Positions 17,131 to 26,090 are shown, counted from the stretch's first letter. The stretch is DNA of 51,193 bases from Roseomonas sp. (GCA_020249865.1 JADCEV010000118.1:1-51193), one strand, 5' to 3'. The notes: generated by a model not told the origin, from the letters alone. Program-made: numbers and translations.

Positions 17131-18123
17131 ATGACTTTCACCCCAACGCGCCGCGCGATGCTGACAGCCCTTGCCGCGACGCCAATGGTGTCGCCTTCGC
17201 TGCGCGCGCAGGGCGCCTTCCCCGATAAGCCCATTCGCCTGATTGTGCCCTTCGCGCCGGGTGGAAATTCGGACCTTACGGCACGTGCCTGCGCGCCGGC
17301 CATGTCGGCGAAGCTCGGCCAGCCCGTGGTGGTGGAAAATCGCGCAGGCGCGGGCGGCAGTGTCGCCGCGCAGCAGGTCGCGCGGATGCGGGCGGATGGT
17401 TACACTATTCTGCTGGGCTCAAATGGGCCGCTCACGATCAATCCCACCGTGCAAGCCAATCTTGGCTATGACCCGCTGCGCGATTTCATGCCGATTGGGC
17501 TTTTTGTACGCACGCCGATGGTGATTGCGGTGCATCGCAACCTGCCGGTGCAAACGGTTGCGGAGCTTGTCGCATATTCAAAGGCCAATCCGGGAAAGCT
17601 CGGCTTCGGGTCTTCCGGCATTGCCAGCACGGCGCATCTTTCGCTTGAGATGTTCAATGCGGCGACAGGGGCGGGCATTACCCATATCCCCTATGGCAGC
17701 GGGGGGGCGCTGACGCCTGATTTGGTCTCCGGCACCATATCCGGCGCCATTACGGAAATTTCGACCGCGCTGCCTTTGCACCGGGAAGGCGCAGTGCGGA
17801 TTTTGGCTGTGGCGGCTGCGGATCGGCTGCCGCAAGCGCCCGAATTGCCAACGGCGAATGAGGCTGGTGTGGCCGGCTATCAGGCCGCAGCCTTTGTTGG
17901 CATTGTGGCGCCAACGGGCCTGCCCGAGCCTGTTGCGAAGGCGCTGGGTGAGGCTGTCGCCGCCGCCGTTGCCGACCCCGCCGTGCGCGCGCGGCTGGAA
18001 GGCATGGGCAGCCTGATGGCAAGCGGGGCGGAGGCTACCCCGCCCGGCTTCGCGGCCTTTCTGCAACGGGAAACAGCTTGGACGCGTGCAGCGGCGGAAC
18101 GCGCGGGGTTGCGGCAGGGGTAA
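17131..18123 (+). CDS. Bug-family (TctC-type) periplasmic solute receptor
   Basis: A 330-residue receptor of the tripartite tricarboxylate transporter class, which binds carboxylates or other small acids in the periplasm. Diagnostic blocks are FPDKPIRLIVPFAPGG, PVVVENRAGAGG, DGYTILLGSNG and GFGSSGIAST. The N-terminus TRRAMLTALAA followed by a hydrophobic stretch and LRAQ resembles a Tat-type leader. I use the ATG at 17131. The frame is open for another 400 bases upstream inside the export gene, without family similarity. No membrane partners (TctA/TctB) are nearby, as usual for orphan Bug receptors. It converges on a second Bug gene only 10 bases away. Confidence 0.93.
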   Translation: MTFTPTRRAMLTALAATPMVSPSLRAQGAFPDKPIRLIVPFAPGGNSDLTARACAPAMSAKLGQPVVVENRAGAGGSVAAQQVARMRADGYTILLGSNGPLTINPTVQANLGYDPLRDFMPIGLFVRTPMVIAVHRNLPVQTVAELVAYSKANPGKLGFGSSGIASTAHLSLEMFNAATGAGITHIPYGSGGALTPDLVSGTISGAITEISTALPLHREGAVRILAVAAADRLPQAPELPTANEAGVAGYQAAAFVGIVAPTGLPEPVAKALGEAVAAAVADPAVRARLEGMGSLMASGAEATPPGFAAFLQRETAWTRAAAERAGLRQG

Positions 18124-18133
18124 GGGTGGCTGA

Positions 18134-19120
18134 TTACAAATCCACCCTGATATTCGCCCGCCTGATCACATCGCGCCATTTGTCACGTTCCGCTTCCAGC
18201 CGCTTGTCGCCATCAGCGGGTGAAGAACCGACATAGTCAAAACCCATTTCCTCAAAGCGCTTCATGATATCGGGCTGGCGCGCAGTGGCGATCGCAACCT
18301 CATGCAGGCGATTGACGGCGCGATCGGGTGTCGCTTTCGGTGCCACCAGCATCGCCCAGGTATAGACATCGTAATCGCGCAGGCGCGGGTCGCTTTCCGC
18401 CATGGTCGGCACATCAGGCAATTGTTTGATCCGTTCGCGCACCATTGTCGCCAAGGGCCGTACCGTGCCGGCCCTGATCTGGCCTGAAGCGCCGGGCACA
18501 TCGGCAAAGACCATATCAACCTCTCCCGCAAGCAGCGCGGTAATCGCCGGCCCGCTGCCGCGATAGGCGACATGCGTGAGGTCCACGCCCATCATGAGCT
18601 TGTAGAGCTCTCCACCCAAATGCAGCGGCGTGCCGCTGCCGGCTGATCCGTAATTCAGCCTATTGCCACGCTCCCGCGTCCAGGCATGGAAGCCCGCAAT
18701 GTCGCGGGCCGGGCTATCGGCGCGCACAATCAGCACATAGGGCGACGTGGAAATCAGGCTGATGACGCGCAACTGCGCCACCGGATCATAGGGCATAGGA
18801 TCGGCCGTGAGTGGCGCGGTCAGGAAGGAGATGGAGCCCATCAGAATCGTATGCCCATCGGGGCGCGCCTGCACCACGGCGCGCGTGCCGATGGTGGCCC
18901 CTGCCCCGGCACGGTTTTCAACCGTGACCGGTTGGCCGAGTAATTCCCCCATCTTTGGCGCCATCAGGCGCGCGGCGATATCGGGCGTGCCACCAGGCGC
19001 GAAAGGCACAATCATATTCACCGCGCGATCCGGAAAGGCACCTTGCGCAAAAGCGGCGGGCGCAAGCGCACTGCTGCCAGCAAGCGCAAGTGCATGACGG
19101 CGGGAAAACATAAGGGTCAT
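18134..19120 (-). CDS. Bug-family (TctC-type) periplasmic solute receptor
   Basis: A 328-residue orphan receptor. The leader FSRRHALALAGSSALAPAAFAQ combines a twin arginine with a hydrophobic core. The mature protein has the family blocks FPDRAVNMIVPFAPGG, PVTVENRAGAGA, DGHTILMGS and NYGSAGSGTPLHLGGEL. The ATG at 19120 is preceded by AAAGGAAA at suitable spacing, which decides it against an upstream in-frame ATG at 19165. It is oriented tail-to-tail with the Bug gene at 17131-18123. Sequence identity between the two is clearly limited outside the family blocks, so they are not a recent duplication. Ligand unknown. Confidence 0.93.
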   Translation of the reverse strand: MTLMFSRRHALALAGSSALAPAAFAQGAFPDRAVNMIVPFAPGGTPDIAARLMAPKMGELLGQPVTVENRAGAGATIGTRAVVQARPDGHTILMGSISFLTAPLTADPMPYDPVAQLRVISLISTSPYVLIVRADSPARDIAGFHAWTRERGNRLNYGSAGSGTPLHLGGELYKLMMGVDLTHVAYRGSGPAITALLAGEVDMVFADVPGASGQIRAGTVRPLATMVRERIKQLPDVPTMAESDPRLRDYDVYTWAMLVAPKATPDRAVNRLHEVAIATARQPDIMKRFEEMGFDYVGSSPADGDKRLEAERDKWRDVIRRANIRVDL

Positions 19121-19177
19121 CGGCGTTTCCTTTCTGCGTTGCGTGATCTTGCCGAAACCAAACACCGGGGAAAAGGC

Positions 19178-20440
19178 TTATTGGCTGCGCAGCCCATTCG
19201 CCGGTACCTCCCTCGGCAACAGATGCGCGCGCCAGAACAGCGCAATCGCAACCGTGCACAGGGCACCAAAGCCCGCATAAAGCGCGCCGGCATCTGCAAA
19301 GCCGATTTCCCCTACCAAAGGCCCGGCCATCATCAGCCCAACCGGCAGGCCATAAACCGCCAGCATGCGCAGCCCCATCACGCGGCCGCGGAACTCCTGC
19401 AAGGTGATCCTCAGCAGCAGCACCGCCAGCGGCACCATGCAAAAGCTTTGCACAAACCCCGCCAGCGCCAGCACCACGCCGCCCAGCACCGGGTCTGTCA
19501 GGCGCGCGAAAACCAGCAGCAGCAGAAACCAGGAAAGCGATGCCGCCAGCATGGTGCGCGCCGGTGGCAGCCCGCCACCGCGCGCGCTGATGAAAAGTGA
19601 TCCCATCATGGCGCCGCCGGCGAAGCTCGCCGAAAGATAGCCAAGCCCGGTGCGATCCAGCCCATAAACATCGCGCGCCACATGGGGCAACAAGCCGCCA
19701 CTCAGCGGATAGGCGGCAAAATTGGCAAGGCAGGCCAGCAGCAGCGCCGCCAGCACGGGCGGCGTTGCGCGGGCATAGGCAATGCCATCACCAAGATCAG
19801 CCCAGGGCGTTTTCATCACCACCCCTTGGGCCGCGCGTGCCGGTGGTTCATCCACCTGCAGGGTCAGTGCAAAAGCGCAAAGATAAATCGCCGTCACCGC
19901 CATATAGGCCGGGCCAATGCCAAGAAACGCGACAAGGCCCGCCCCGGTCAGCGCACCGATCACGCGCGCGCTATCGGCACTCATGCGTTCAATCCCCATG
20001 GCACCCATCAGCAAGGGGGCGGGCATGCCGGCCGCAATCAGAGCATTGCGCATGCCCATATCCGAAGGGCGCACCAGGCCGCTCAGAAACGCCACGCCAC
20101 AGACCAGCCAGGGGGAAAGCAGCCCAGCCATGGCGCAAAGCGTTAGCACCGCCGCCAGCACCGCATACCAGGCCCGCATGGCGGATAGCACGCGCCGATG
20201 CCCAACCCGATCCCCCATCACGCCAAACATGGGCGACAGCAACGTACCGATCAGCAGCAAGGACCCGAATATGGCAAGCCAGGTGACCGACCCCGTTTCG
20301 GTCAGCACATACCAACCAAGGATGATCGTCTCCATCTCAAAGGCCCAGGAAGTCGCAAGATCAGCCGGCCATTGAAAGCGAAAGCCGCGCTGCCCGAAGG
20401 GCGCAAGAACACCGGTGGCGCGGAGCTTCCCGCCTGCCAT
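19178..20440 (-). CDS. MFS transporter, EntS/MFS_3-like exporter
   Basis: A 420-residue inner-membrane protein with about 12 hydrophobic segments. The loop after the second segment reads MFGVMGDRVGHRRVL, the MFS motif A (GxxxDRxGxRR). The general pattern (an FRFQWPADLATSWAFEMETI start, DEPPARAAQ in the central loop) fits the MFS_3 or enterobactin-exporter-like group, proton-driven exporters of small molecules. The ATG at 20440 has AAGGGGGAAA directly upstream, decisive over the longer open frame reaching 20536. It precedes a Bug receptor gene on the same strand with 57 bases between them. Substrate unknown. Confidence 0.85.
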   Translation of the reverse strand: MAGGKLRATGVLAPFGQRGFRFQWPADLATSWAFEMETIILGWYVLTETGSVTWLAIFGSLLLIGTLLSPMFGVMGDRVGHRRVLSAMRAWYAVLAAVLTLCAMAGLLSPWLVCGVAFLSGLVRPSDMGMRNALIAAGMPAPLLMGAMGIERMSADSARVIGALTGAGLVAFLGIGPAYMAVTAIYLCAFALTLQVDEPPARAAQGVVMKTPWADLGDGIAYARATPPVLAALLLACLANFAAYPLSGGLLPHVARDVYGLDRTGLGYLSASFAGGAMMGSLFISARGGGLPPARTMLAASLSWFLLLLVFARLTDPVLGGVVLALAGFVQSFCMVPLAVLLLRITLQEFRGRVMGLRMLAVYGLPVGLMMAGPLVGEIGFADAGALYAGFGALCTVAIALFWRAHLLPREVPANGLRSQ

Positions 20441-20594
20441 TGAGTTTCCCCCTTGCCGCGCTGATCGGGCGGCCTTCACCCATGATGCCCGAACCAGGGG
20501 CGCGCGCCAGGGGGTGGCTGATGTCACGAGGGCCATCGCCTGAAACCATCATGGCTGACGCCAACTCAGGCTGCGCCGAGGCGATGAAACGCCC

Positions 20595-21764
20595 CTATCG
20601 CCCCAACCAGCGCGCCAGGCGCTCCGGCGCCGCCGCCATATCCGCTTCCGGCCCGCAATAGGAAAAACGCAGGAATCGCCCGCCGCGGCCGCGGTCAAAA
20701 TCAAGCCCGGTGGTGGCGGCAATCCCCGCCCCTTCCAGCATGGCAGCCGAAAACGCCGCGCTGTCATTGGTCAGTGCCGAAACATCGCACCAAAGATAGA
20801 AGGCGCCATCGGCGGCGGCGATGCGGTCAAACCCCGCACGCGGCAGGCCAGCCAGAAGGGCAGCGCGGCTCCGTGCATAAGCCGCCTTATTGCCTTCCAA
20901 TTCTTCGCGGCAATCCATGGCGGCCTCTGCCGCAACTTGGGCGATATGCGGCGCGCTGATGAACATGTTCTGCGCGAGGCATTCCACCGGGCGGATCAAA
21001 TCCTCGGGCAGCACCAGCCAGCCGATGCGCCAGCCTGTCATGGACCAGTATTTGGAAAAACTATTCACCACCACGGCGCTGTCGCTGAAGGCTGCCGCGC
21101 TGCTTTCCGCGACCGTGCCCCAACTCAGCCCGTGATAAATCTCATCACTGATCAGCCGCACCCCTTCGGCATGGCACCAGCGCGCAATGGCCGCCAATTC
21201 CTCGGGCGCCAGCATGGTGCCGGCGGGGTTGCAGGGGCTCGCGATAATCAGGCCAGCCGGCCGCGGGTCGAGCCTTTCCAGCATCGCCACTGTCGGCTGA
21301 AAGCGTGTTGTGGCATCGCATTCCAGCAATTGCGGGCGCATGCCAAGCGCTTGCAGGATATTGGCATAGGGCGGGTAGAAGGGCGCGGCCATGGCAATGG
21401 CATCGCCCGGATCAAACGCCGCCAGAAAGGCCAGCGGAAAGGCGCCTGATGCACCCATGGTCACCGCAATGCGCCGCGCCGGTACCACCAGCCCGTAATG
21501 ATCCAGATAATGCTGCGCGATGCGCTGCCGAAGCGATACCAGCCCAAAGGCTTCCGTATAGCCAAGCGCCGCGCCGGCATTCAGCGCGCGAATCGCAGCC
21601 TCCGCCGCGCCACGCGGGGCACCTGTGCCGGGTTGGCCCACCTCCATCCGGATGATCCCAGGCGCGCCGGGCGGCAGGCTGGCTGCGCGCGCATTGGCCG
21701 CCGAAATCACATCCATCACCAGAAATGGCGGCGCCTCAGCCCCGCGCCCGATCTTGAGCGCCAT
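20595..21764 (-). CDS. PLP-dependent aminotransferase, class I/II (AspC-like)
   Basis: A 389-residue fold-type I aminotransferase. Visible are VGQPGTGAP, GYTEAFGLVSLRQRIA, the substrate/PLP segment ASPCNPAGTM, SDEIYHG, and NSFSKYWSMTGWRIGW with the Schiff-base lysine K238. The conserved carboxylate-binding Arg is in the C-terminal FLRFSYC block. This pattern suits an aspartate/aromatic or alanine-type amino acid aminotransferase, or a succinyldiaminopimelate-like enzyme; the substrate cannot be fixed. Its start lies 2 bases after the stop of the gamma-glutamyltransferase-like lipoprotein, so both are probably co-transcribed. Confidence 0.9.
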   Translation of the reverse strand: MALKIGRGAEAPPFLVMDVISAANARAASLPPGAPGIIRMEVGQPGTGAPRGAAEAAIRALNAGAALGYTEAFGLVSLRQRIAQHYLDHYGLVVPARRIAVTMGASGAFPLAFLAAFDPGDAIAMAAPFYPPYANILQALGMRPQLLECDATTRFQPTVAMLERLDPRPAGLIIASPCNPAGTMLAPEELAAIARWCHAEGVRLISDEIYHGLSWGTVAESSAAAFSDSAVVVNSFSKYWSMTGWRIGWLVLPEDLIRPVECLAQNMFISAPHIAQVAAEAAMDCREELEGNKAAYARSRAALLAGLPRAGFDRIAAADGAFYLWCDVSALTNDSAAFSAAMLEGAGIAATTGLDFDRGRGGRFLRFSYCGPEADMAAAPERLARWLGR

Positions 21765-21766
21765 GC

Positions 21767-23137
21767 TCAGCGCCCAAAGCTGCCAAGCGCGACACCACCA
21801 CCGCGCGGATCAGCGGCCCCGATGCAAGCCGGGCCATTCGTCGGCACCAGCCCGGCACAGGAAATCAGCACGCCGCGCCCCGGCGCCGGCACCCCGGCAT
21901 AAGGGTCAGCCGGGCCGCCCCGGCGCTGCACTGCCGCCAAGGGCATGGCGGTTGCGGCCAAAGCCGCCGACCCACCGCTGCCGGAAGCTGCCGCGCGGAA
22001 GCGCCGCAAATCGGGCCGCGCCAGGATTGCCACCGGCAGCGGTGCCGCCTGCACCTGGCCAATCCCTGGTGCGGCGGCGAGCAAAATCCCCGTACCCGGC
22101 ACAATGCGGCCCGTGCCGAAAAGGTTGTTCATGCTGAAGGCGCAGGATACCGCATTGCCTTCGCGGTCCAGCGTGACCAGTGAGGCGCCGGCCCCTGCCC
22201 CGGCTGCGCCATCCGTCGGCGCCTGCCCGGCCATCGCGGCTTGCAAGGCCCCCGCCATGCCCGGTGATGCCTCGGTGCTCAGCAGCACCAGATCGGCCCC
22301 CTGGGCCGAGCGCGCAGGACCGCCGACACGCACCCGCGTCGTGCGCAGTTCCGCTTCAGTCAGGCCCCCGCCCGACATCATGGACCCTTCCACAAGCCTC
22401 TCAGCCAGATTGCCCTGATAAAGATCACCAATGCCCAGCGGCGCGGCGCGGAGCTGTGCGAGCGTCGCGCTCAAATCCGGCTGGATGATGCGGTCATCCA
22501 GCCTCAGCACACCGCCGCCCGGGCGGGCGAAAACCTGCCTTGCACTTGGGTCTTGCAGCAAAGGCCCAGCCACCACGGCTAGATCATTGGCCAGGGTTCG
22601 GCTGATTTCCGTGCCAAGCCGCGCGAGATCCTCGGCGGGGCGGATCAAATCCTCGATCCTGAAGCGCCCAGCATTGAGATGCAGCGCGAAAAGCCCGCGC
22701 GCCATGGCAGGCAAGGCCGCCGGGCGGTCGGTGCCCGCGGGGATTTCGGTCCGCGCGCCGGCGGGGAAGATGATGGCGCGCGCCAGACCGCGCTGCGCAT
22801 CCAAAGCAACACAAGCGCCCCCGCCGCCAAGCCCGGCACGGGAAGGCAAAGTGACCGCCATGGTAAAGGCGCCCGCCACCGCCGCATCCACCGCCGAGCC
22901 ACCACCTGAGAGGATATCGCGCGCCACAATCGCCGCGCGGGGCTCATCCGCCGCCACACCGCCAAGAAAGCCCGAAACATGGCCCGGCGTGCCAAAGGGG
23001 ATATTCGAACGACCCGTCACGGCATCAACCGTGCGGTCCACGGTGGATTCCACCGTCTGGCAGCCCGCCAGGAGCAAACCAAGCCCCAAGCCGAGCCAAG
23101 CCCGCCCCCATCTGAACCTGCCGCCATGCTGCATCAT
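21767..23137 (-). CDS. Gamma-glutamyltransferase-fold lipoprotein, probably catalytically inactive
   Basis: A 456-residue protein with a lipobox signal (LLLAGC, Cys26) followed by the GGT pattern: SGGGSAVDAAVAGAFTM, a glycine-rich GLGGGGACVALD, and an RTEIP block resembling the substrate-Arg region. True GGTs self-cleave before a Thr in TTHxSVxDxxGNAVS. The aligned stretch here is GASLVTLDREGNAVS, with Gly317-Ala318 at the Thr-Thr positions, so neither processing nor classical catalysis is expected. The NNxMDDF substrate loop after GTGILL is also missing. Length is below the usual 550-580. I start at the ATG pair 23137/23134 after AGGAAGA; the frame is open upstream to 23758 but overlaps the dsbA-like gene. 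Function unknown. Confidence 0.78.
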   Translation of the reverse strand: MMQHGGRFRWGRAWLGLGLGLLLAGCQTVESTVDRTVDAVTGRSNIPFGTPGHVSGFLGGVAADEPRAAIVARDILSGGGSAVDAAVAGAFTMAVTLPSRAGLGGGGACVALDAQRGLARAIIFPAGARTEIPAGTDRPAALPAMARGLFALHLNAGRFRIEDLIRPAEDLARLGTEISRTLANDLAVVAGPLLQDPSARQVFARPGGGVLRLDDRIIQPDLSATLAQLRAAPLGIGDLYQGNLAERLVEGSMMSGGGLTEAELRTTRVRVGGPARSAQGADLVLLSTEASPGMAGALQAAMAGQAPTDGAAGAGAGASLVTLDREGNAVSCAFSMNNLFGTGRIVPGTGILLAAAPGIGQVQAAPLPVAILARPDLRRFRAAASGSGGSAALAATAMPLAAVQRRGGPADPYAGVPAPGRGVLISCAGLVPTNGPACIGAADPRGGGVALGSFGR

Positions 23138-23300
23138 TCGGTTATTCTTCCTGACTAGCCGCGCACCAGCAAGCGCGTCGTGCAGGGGATTAGCATAGAA
23201 GTGGCCGAGTCCAAGCGTCACCGGTCGAGAATGATGGCTTGCCACCTTGGCCGCGCCGGGCTTGGCTAGCGCCAAATGCTTCGCCAGGGACCCCACCACC

Positions 23301-24035
23301 ATGCAACGACGCCTGCTGCTTTCCGCCCTTGCCGCCACCCTGGCCGGGCCTGCCCTGGCCCAGGGCTTCACGGAAGCGCAGCGCGCCGAGATTCTCGCCA
23401 TTCTGCGTGATGCGCTGCGCCGCGACCCGACGCTGCTGCGCGAAGGCCTGGCCGCGCTGCAAGCGGCTGAGGATTTTGAGCGGAATGCCTCACAGGCCGC
23501 TGCGATCCGCGCGCATGAGGCAGCGCTGTTGCGCAACCCCGCCGACCCGGTGCGCGGCAATCCGCGCGGTGATGTCACGATTGTGGAATTCTTCGACGCG
23601 CGCTGCCCCTTTTGCAAAAGGCTTGCGGGCGAAATGGCCGAATTGCTGCGCAAGGACCGCAATATCCGCGTGGTGATGAAGGATTTGCCGGTGCTTGGCC
23701 CGGCCTCCGTGGTGGCCGCTAGGGCTTTGCTGGCCGCGCAACGCCAGGGAAAATACAATGAATTTTATGATCGGCTGATGGCGTTGCGTGGTGAACCCAC
23801 CGAAGCCGCCATGCGCGCCGAGGCTGAGCGGATTGGCTTGGATGTGGCGCGCTGGCAGCGGGATATGCTTGATCCTGCCTTGCAGCAACGCATTGACACC
23901 AACATGGAATTGGCCCGCGCGCTCCGCATTGAAGGCACGCCTGCCCTGATCATTGGCGATGCCTTCATCCCGGGCGCGGTGCCTTTGGCAGATCTGGAAC
24001 GCGCGGTCTCTGAAGCGCGGCGCGCGCGTCGCTAA
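23301..24035 (+). CDS. DsbA/Com1-family thiol-disulfide oxidoreductase
   Basis: A 244-residue periplasmic thioredoxin-fold protein. A signal peptide (MQRRLLLSALAATLAGPALAQ) precedes a helical lead segment, then the thioredoxin core beginning VTIVEFFDARCPFCKR, with the active-site pair C102 and C105 in CPFC, and the cis-proline loop EGTPALIIGD. It presumably forms or shuffles disulfides in exported proteins. Start at the ATG at 23301 after a CCAGGGA site; a longer version from 23247 would put non-signal sequence in front. It diverges from the GGT-like gene and converges on the CDGSH gene across a strong hairpin. Confidence 0.92.
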   Translation: MQRRLLLSALAATLAGPALAQGFTEAQRAEILAILRDALRRDPTLLREGLAALQAAEDFERNASQAAAIRAHEAALLRNPADPVRGNPRGDVTIVEFFDARCPFCKRLAGEMAELLRKDRNIRVVMKDLPVLGPASVVAARALLAAQRQGKYNEFYDRLMALRGEPTEAAMRAEAERIGLDVARWQRDMLDPALQQRIDTNMELARALRIEGTPALIIGDAFIPGAVPLADLERAVSEARRARR

Positions 24036-24050
24036 ACCGCTTTTCCGGTC

Positions 24051-24094
24051 GCATTTTCCGAGCCGCCAAGTGTTACCACTTGGCTTGAAAATGC
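24051..24094. terminator. Bidirectional terminator-like hairpin between convergent genes
   Basis: Two nested inverted repeats. The inner one is a perfect 8-bp stem GCCAAGTG (24065-24072) and CACTTGGC (24077-24084) around the loop TTAC. The outer is GCATTTTC (24051-24058) with GAAAATGC (24087-24094), separated from the inner stem by unequal internal loops of 6 and 2 bases. It sits in the 66-base gap between the convergent dsbA-like and CDGSH genes. The T-rich and A-rich outer arms provide a short U-tract for either strand. Confidence 0.65.
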
Positions 24095-24101
24095 TCCAAA
24101 A

Positions 24102-24506
24102 CTACGGCGCCGTGAAACCCGCCTTCTTGTGGCTGCCATCGCAATAGGGCGCCTTGGCGGTCTGGCCGCAGCGGCAGAAGGAAGCCTGCGGGGTGCGGTC
24201 AATCTCCTCGCCAGCGGCATTCTGCACAATCATGGGGCCAGAGGCGCGCACTGACCCATTGGGCTGCGGGTCGAGGTTGACCGGGCCGGTCACGCCGGAA
24301 ATATCGCGGCCTTCGCGCTTGGCCGGCGCGCCGGTCAGCGGAACACCAGCCGTCTTGTGGCTGCCATCGCACCAGGGGCTGTTCTTGGAGGCACCACAGC
24401 GGCAAAGCCAGGCCTCACCGCCTTCAATCGGTTCGCCCTTCAGGGCGAGTTCCCCCTTCAGATGCAGTGGGCCGCCGTCGCGCGTGGTGATGATGGTCGC
24501 GGTCAT
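24102..24506 (-). CDS. Tandem CDGSH iron-sulfur protein
   Basis: A 134-residue protein made of two CDGSH zinc-finger-like motifs, each of which binds a 2Fe-2S cluster through three Cys and one His. Motif 1 has C35, C37, C46 and H50; motif 2 has C111, C113, C122 and H126, both ending CDGSHK. No membrane anchor or signal peptide is seen, so it is cytoplasmic. Bacterial tandem members of the mitoNEET family are thought to handle redox or cluster transfer; the partner is unknown. Its promoter would lie in the short region between 24507 and the end of the M81 gene at 24549. Confidence 0.93.
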   Translation of the reverse strand: MTATIITTRDGGPLHLKGELALKGEPIEGGEAWLCRCGASKNSPWCDGSHKTAGVPLTGAPAKREGRDISGVTGPVNLDPQPNGSVRASGPMIVQNAAGEEIDRTPQASFCRCGQTAKAPYCDGSHKKAGFTAP

Positions 24507-24548
24507 GATGCGTTTCTCCGTTCAATGGGTAATGGGATATGTGGTGCC

Positions 24549-26090
24549 TTAGGCCGCGCCTGACCAGCCCGCCCCGGGATCAATCGGGAAAACCGGCCGC
24601 GGCAGGCGCTTCCAGGGGAAATTGACCAGAACGGGGCTCGTCAGGCCCGGCACATCCACTTCCAGAATACGTTCATCGGGGAAGAATTCATCAAAGCCGG
24701 CGCGGAAATGCCCGCGCGATTTCACCACCACCACCCGCGCGGCGGCGATATCCACCCCAAACATCTCAATCATGCGCGGTTCATGGCATTGGCGGCGCAG
24801 GCTTGCCACCACCACGCGAATGCCGCTGCCTTCCAATTCCAGCAGCGCCGCCGGGCCAAGGTCAAAGGCGCGCCCGGCCATGGTGCCACGCCGGCCAATA
24901 CCCTTGCCATCGGATAGTTTCACGATGCGCGCGGGCGCTGAGAAGGTCGCGGAAAATTCGCTCGGCTTACGGTTGAAGGTGGCGGTGAACTGCGCCCCCT
25001 CCCCGAGCCTATGGGCTTCCTCGGCCAAGTCAGGATCAACGAAATTGGCCAGCACCACGCCCGCCACACCCGCTTCATGCAAGGCACGCAGCACGTAGGC
25101 TGTATTGCCGCGCCCACCACCGCCCGGATTATCGGCAACATCGGCAATCAGCACGGTGGCGGCACCTTCCCCCGCCGCCTTGGCGCGGGCGGTGACATCG
25201 GCCAAGGACATCAGCTTCGCGACATAGCGCTGCCGATCCGCCCAGGTGGCGCGCGCGATCTCCTGCGCTGCCGCATCAGCAAGCGCCTGATCCCCGCCGC
25301 GCGCCGTAACAGTCACCGTCATGCCGCATTTGGGCAAATCGGAAAAAACAAACCCGCCGCAGATGGAGGCATTGGCAATACGCGAATCGCGCGCCATCAG
25401 CGCCTCACATTCCGCCATGCGATCCGCATAGGGGCCGCGCGCCGTCAGCAAGCTGACTGATGGCGGCGTGATAGGCAATCGTACAAAACCGCGTGCGAAT
25501 CGCGCACCACCCAAGGCTTCACGCAGCAAATCAGCCGCATCGGCGGCGCGTTCGCGCATATCCACATGCGGGTTGGTGCGATAGCCGATAAAGGCATCCA
25601 CTGCGCCAATCAGCTTTTCGCTGATATTGCAATGCAAATCATGGGTGCAAAGGATCGGCACAACAGGCCCGACAATGGCACGCACCATCGCCGCCATGGT
25701 GCCATCACTATCCTCATCACCGGTCGCGCTACTCGCGCCATGATTGGCGACATAGACACCATCCAAGGGGAGTGCTGCCGCCAGCCCGGCCCGCATTTCA
25801 TCCAGCGCATCATTGAGCAGGCTTTGGTCAATGGGGCCCCCAGGTGGGGCCGCCATCACCAGAATCGGCACCGGCTGCCAAGGCCCGGTTTCATCCATCC
25901 GCTTGTAGAAACCCGGAATTTCCGATGGCAGATGGCTGACCGGCTGGCGCGCGAGGCGAGAGATGGCTTCCCCTCTTTCCAGGCATTGCCGGGCGAAATC
26001 TTCCCTCACCGTGACTGGCGCGAAGGCATTAGCCTCCAGGTGAAGTCCCAGAATGGCAATGCGCGGCGCGCGCGGTTTTGGCTGAAGCAT
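24549..26090 (-). CDS. M81-family metallopeptidase (MlrC-like)
   Basis: A 513-residue protein of the microcystinase C (MlrC) family, whose characterised member degrades linearised microcystin; most bacterial relatives act on unknown peptides or amides. Family blocks are RIAILGLHLEANAFAP, the metal-binding ANHGAS (H117), THDLHCN (D151, H153), NPHVDMRE (H175), and the C-terminal-domain signature VADNPGGGGRGNT. All candidate zinc ligands are kept. I place the start at the ATG at 26090; the open frame extends to 26213 without family sequence and into the divergent gene. Cytoplasmic, no signal peptide. Confidence 0.9.
   Translation of the reverse strand: MLQPKPRAPRIAILGLHLEANAFAPVTVREDFARQCLERGEAISRLARQPVSHLPSEIPGFYKRMDETGPWQPVPILVMAAPPGGPIDQSLLNDALDEMRAGLAAALPLDGVYVANHGASSATGDEDSDGTMAAMVRAIVGPVVPILCTHDLHCNISEKLIGAVDAFIGYRTNPHVDMRERAADAADLLREALGGARFARGFVRLPITPPSVSLLTARGPYADRMAECEALMARDSRIANASICGGFVFSDLPKCGMTVTVTARGGDQALADAAAQEIARATWADRQRYVAKLMSLADVTARAKAAGEGAATVLIADVADNPGGGGRGNTAYVLRALHEAGVAGVVLANFVDPDLAEEAHRLGEGAQFTATFNRKPSEFSATFSAPARIVKLSDGKGIGRRGTMAGRAFDLGPAALLELEGSGIRVVVASLRRQCHEPRMIEMFGVDIAAARVVVVKSRGHFRAGFDEFFPDERILEVDVPGLTSPVLVNFPWKRLPRPVFPIDPGAGWSGAA

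Noticed and set aside
23138-23758. N-terminal extension of the GGT-like lipoprotein by 207 residues
   Set aside because: It would overlap the oppositely oriented dsbA-like gene, and the signal peptide with lipobox begins only at 23137, with a ribosome site before it.
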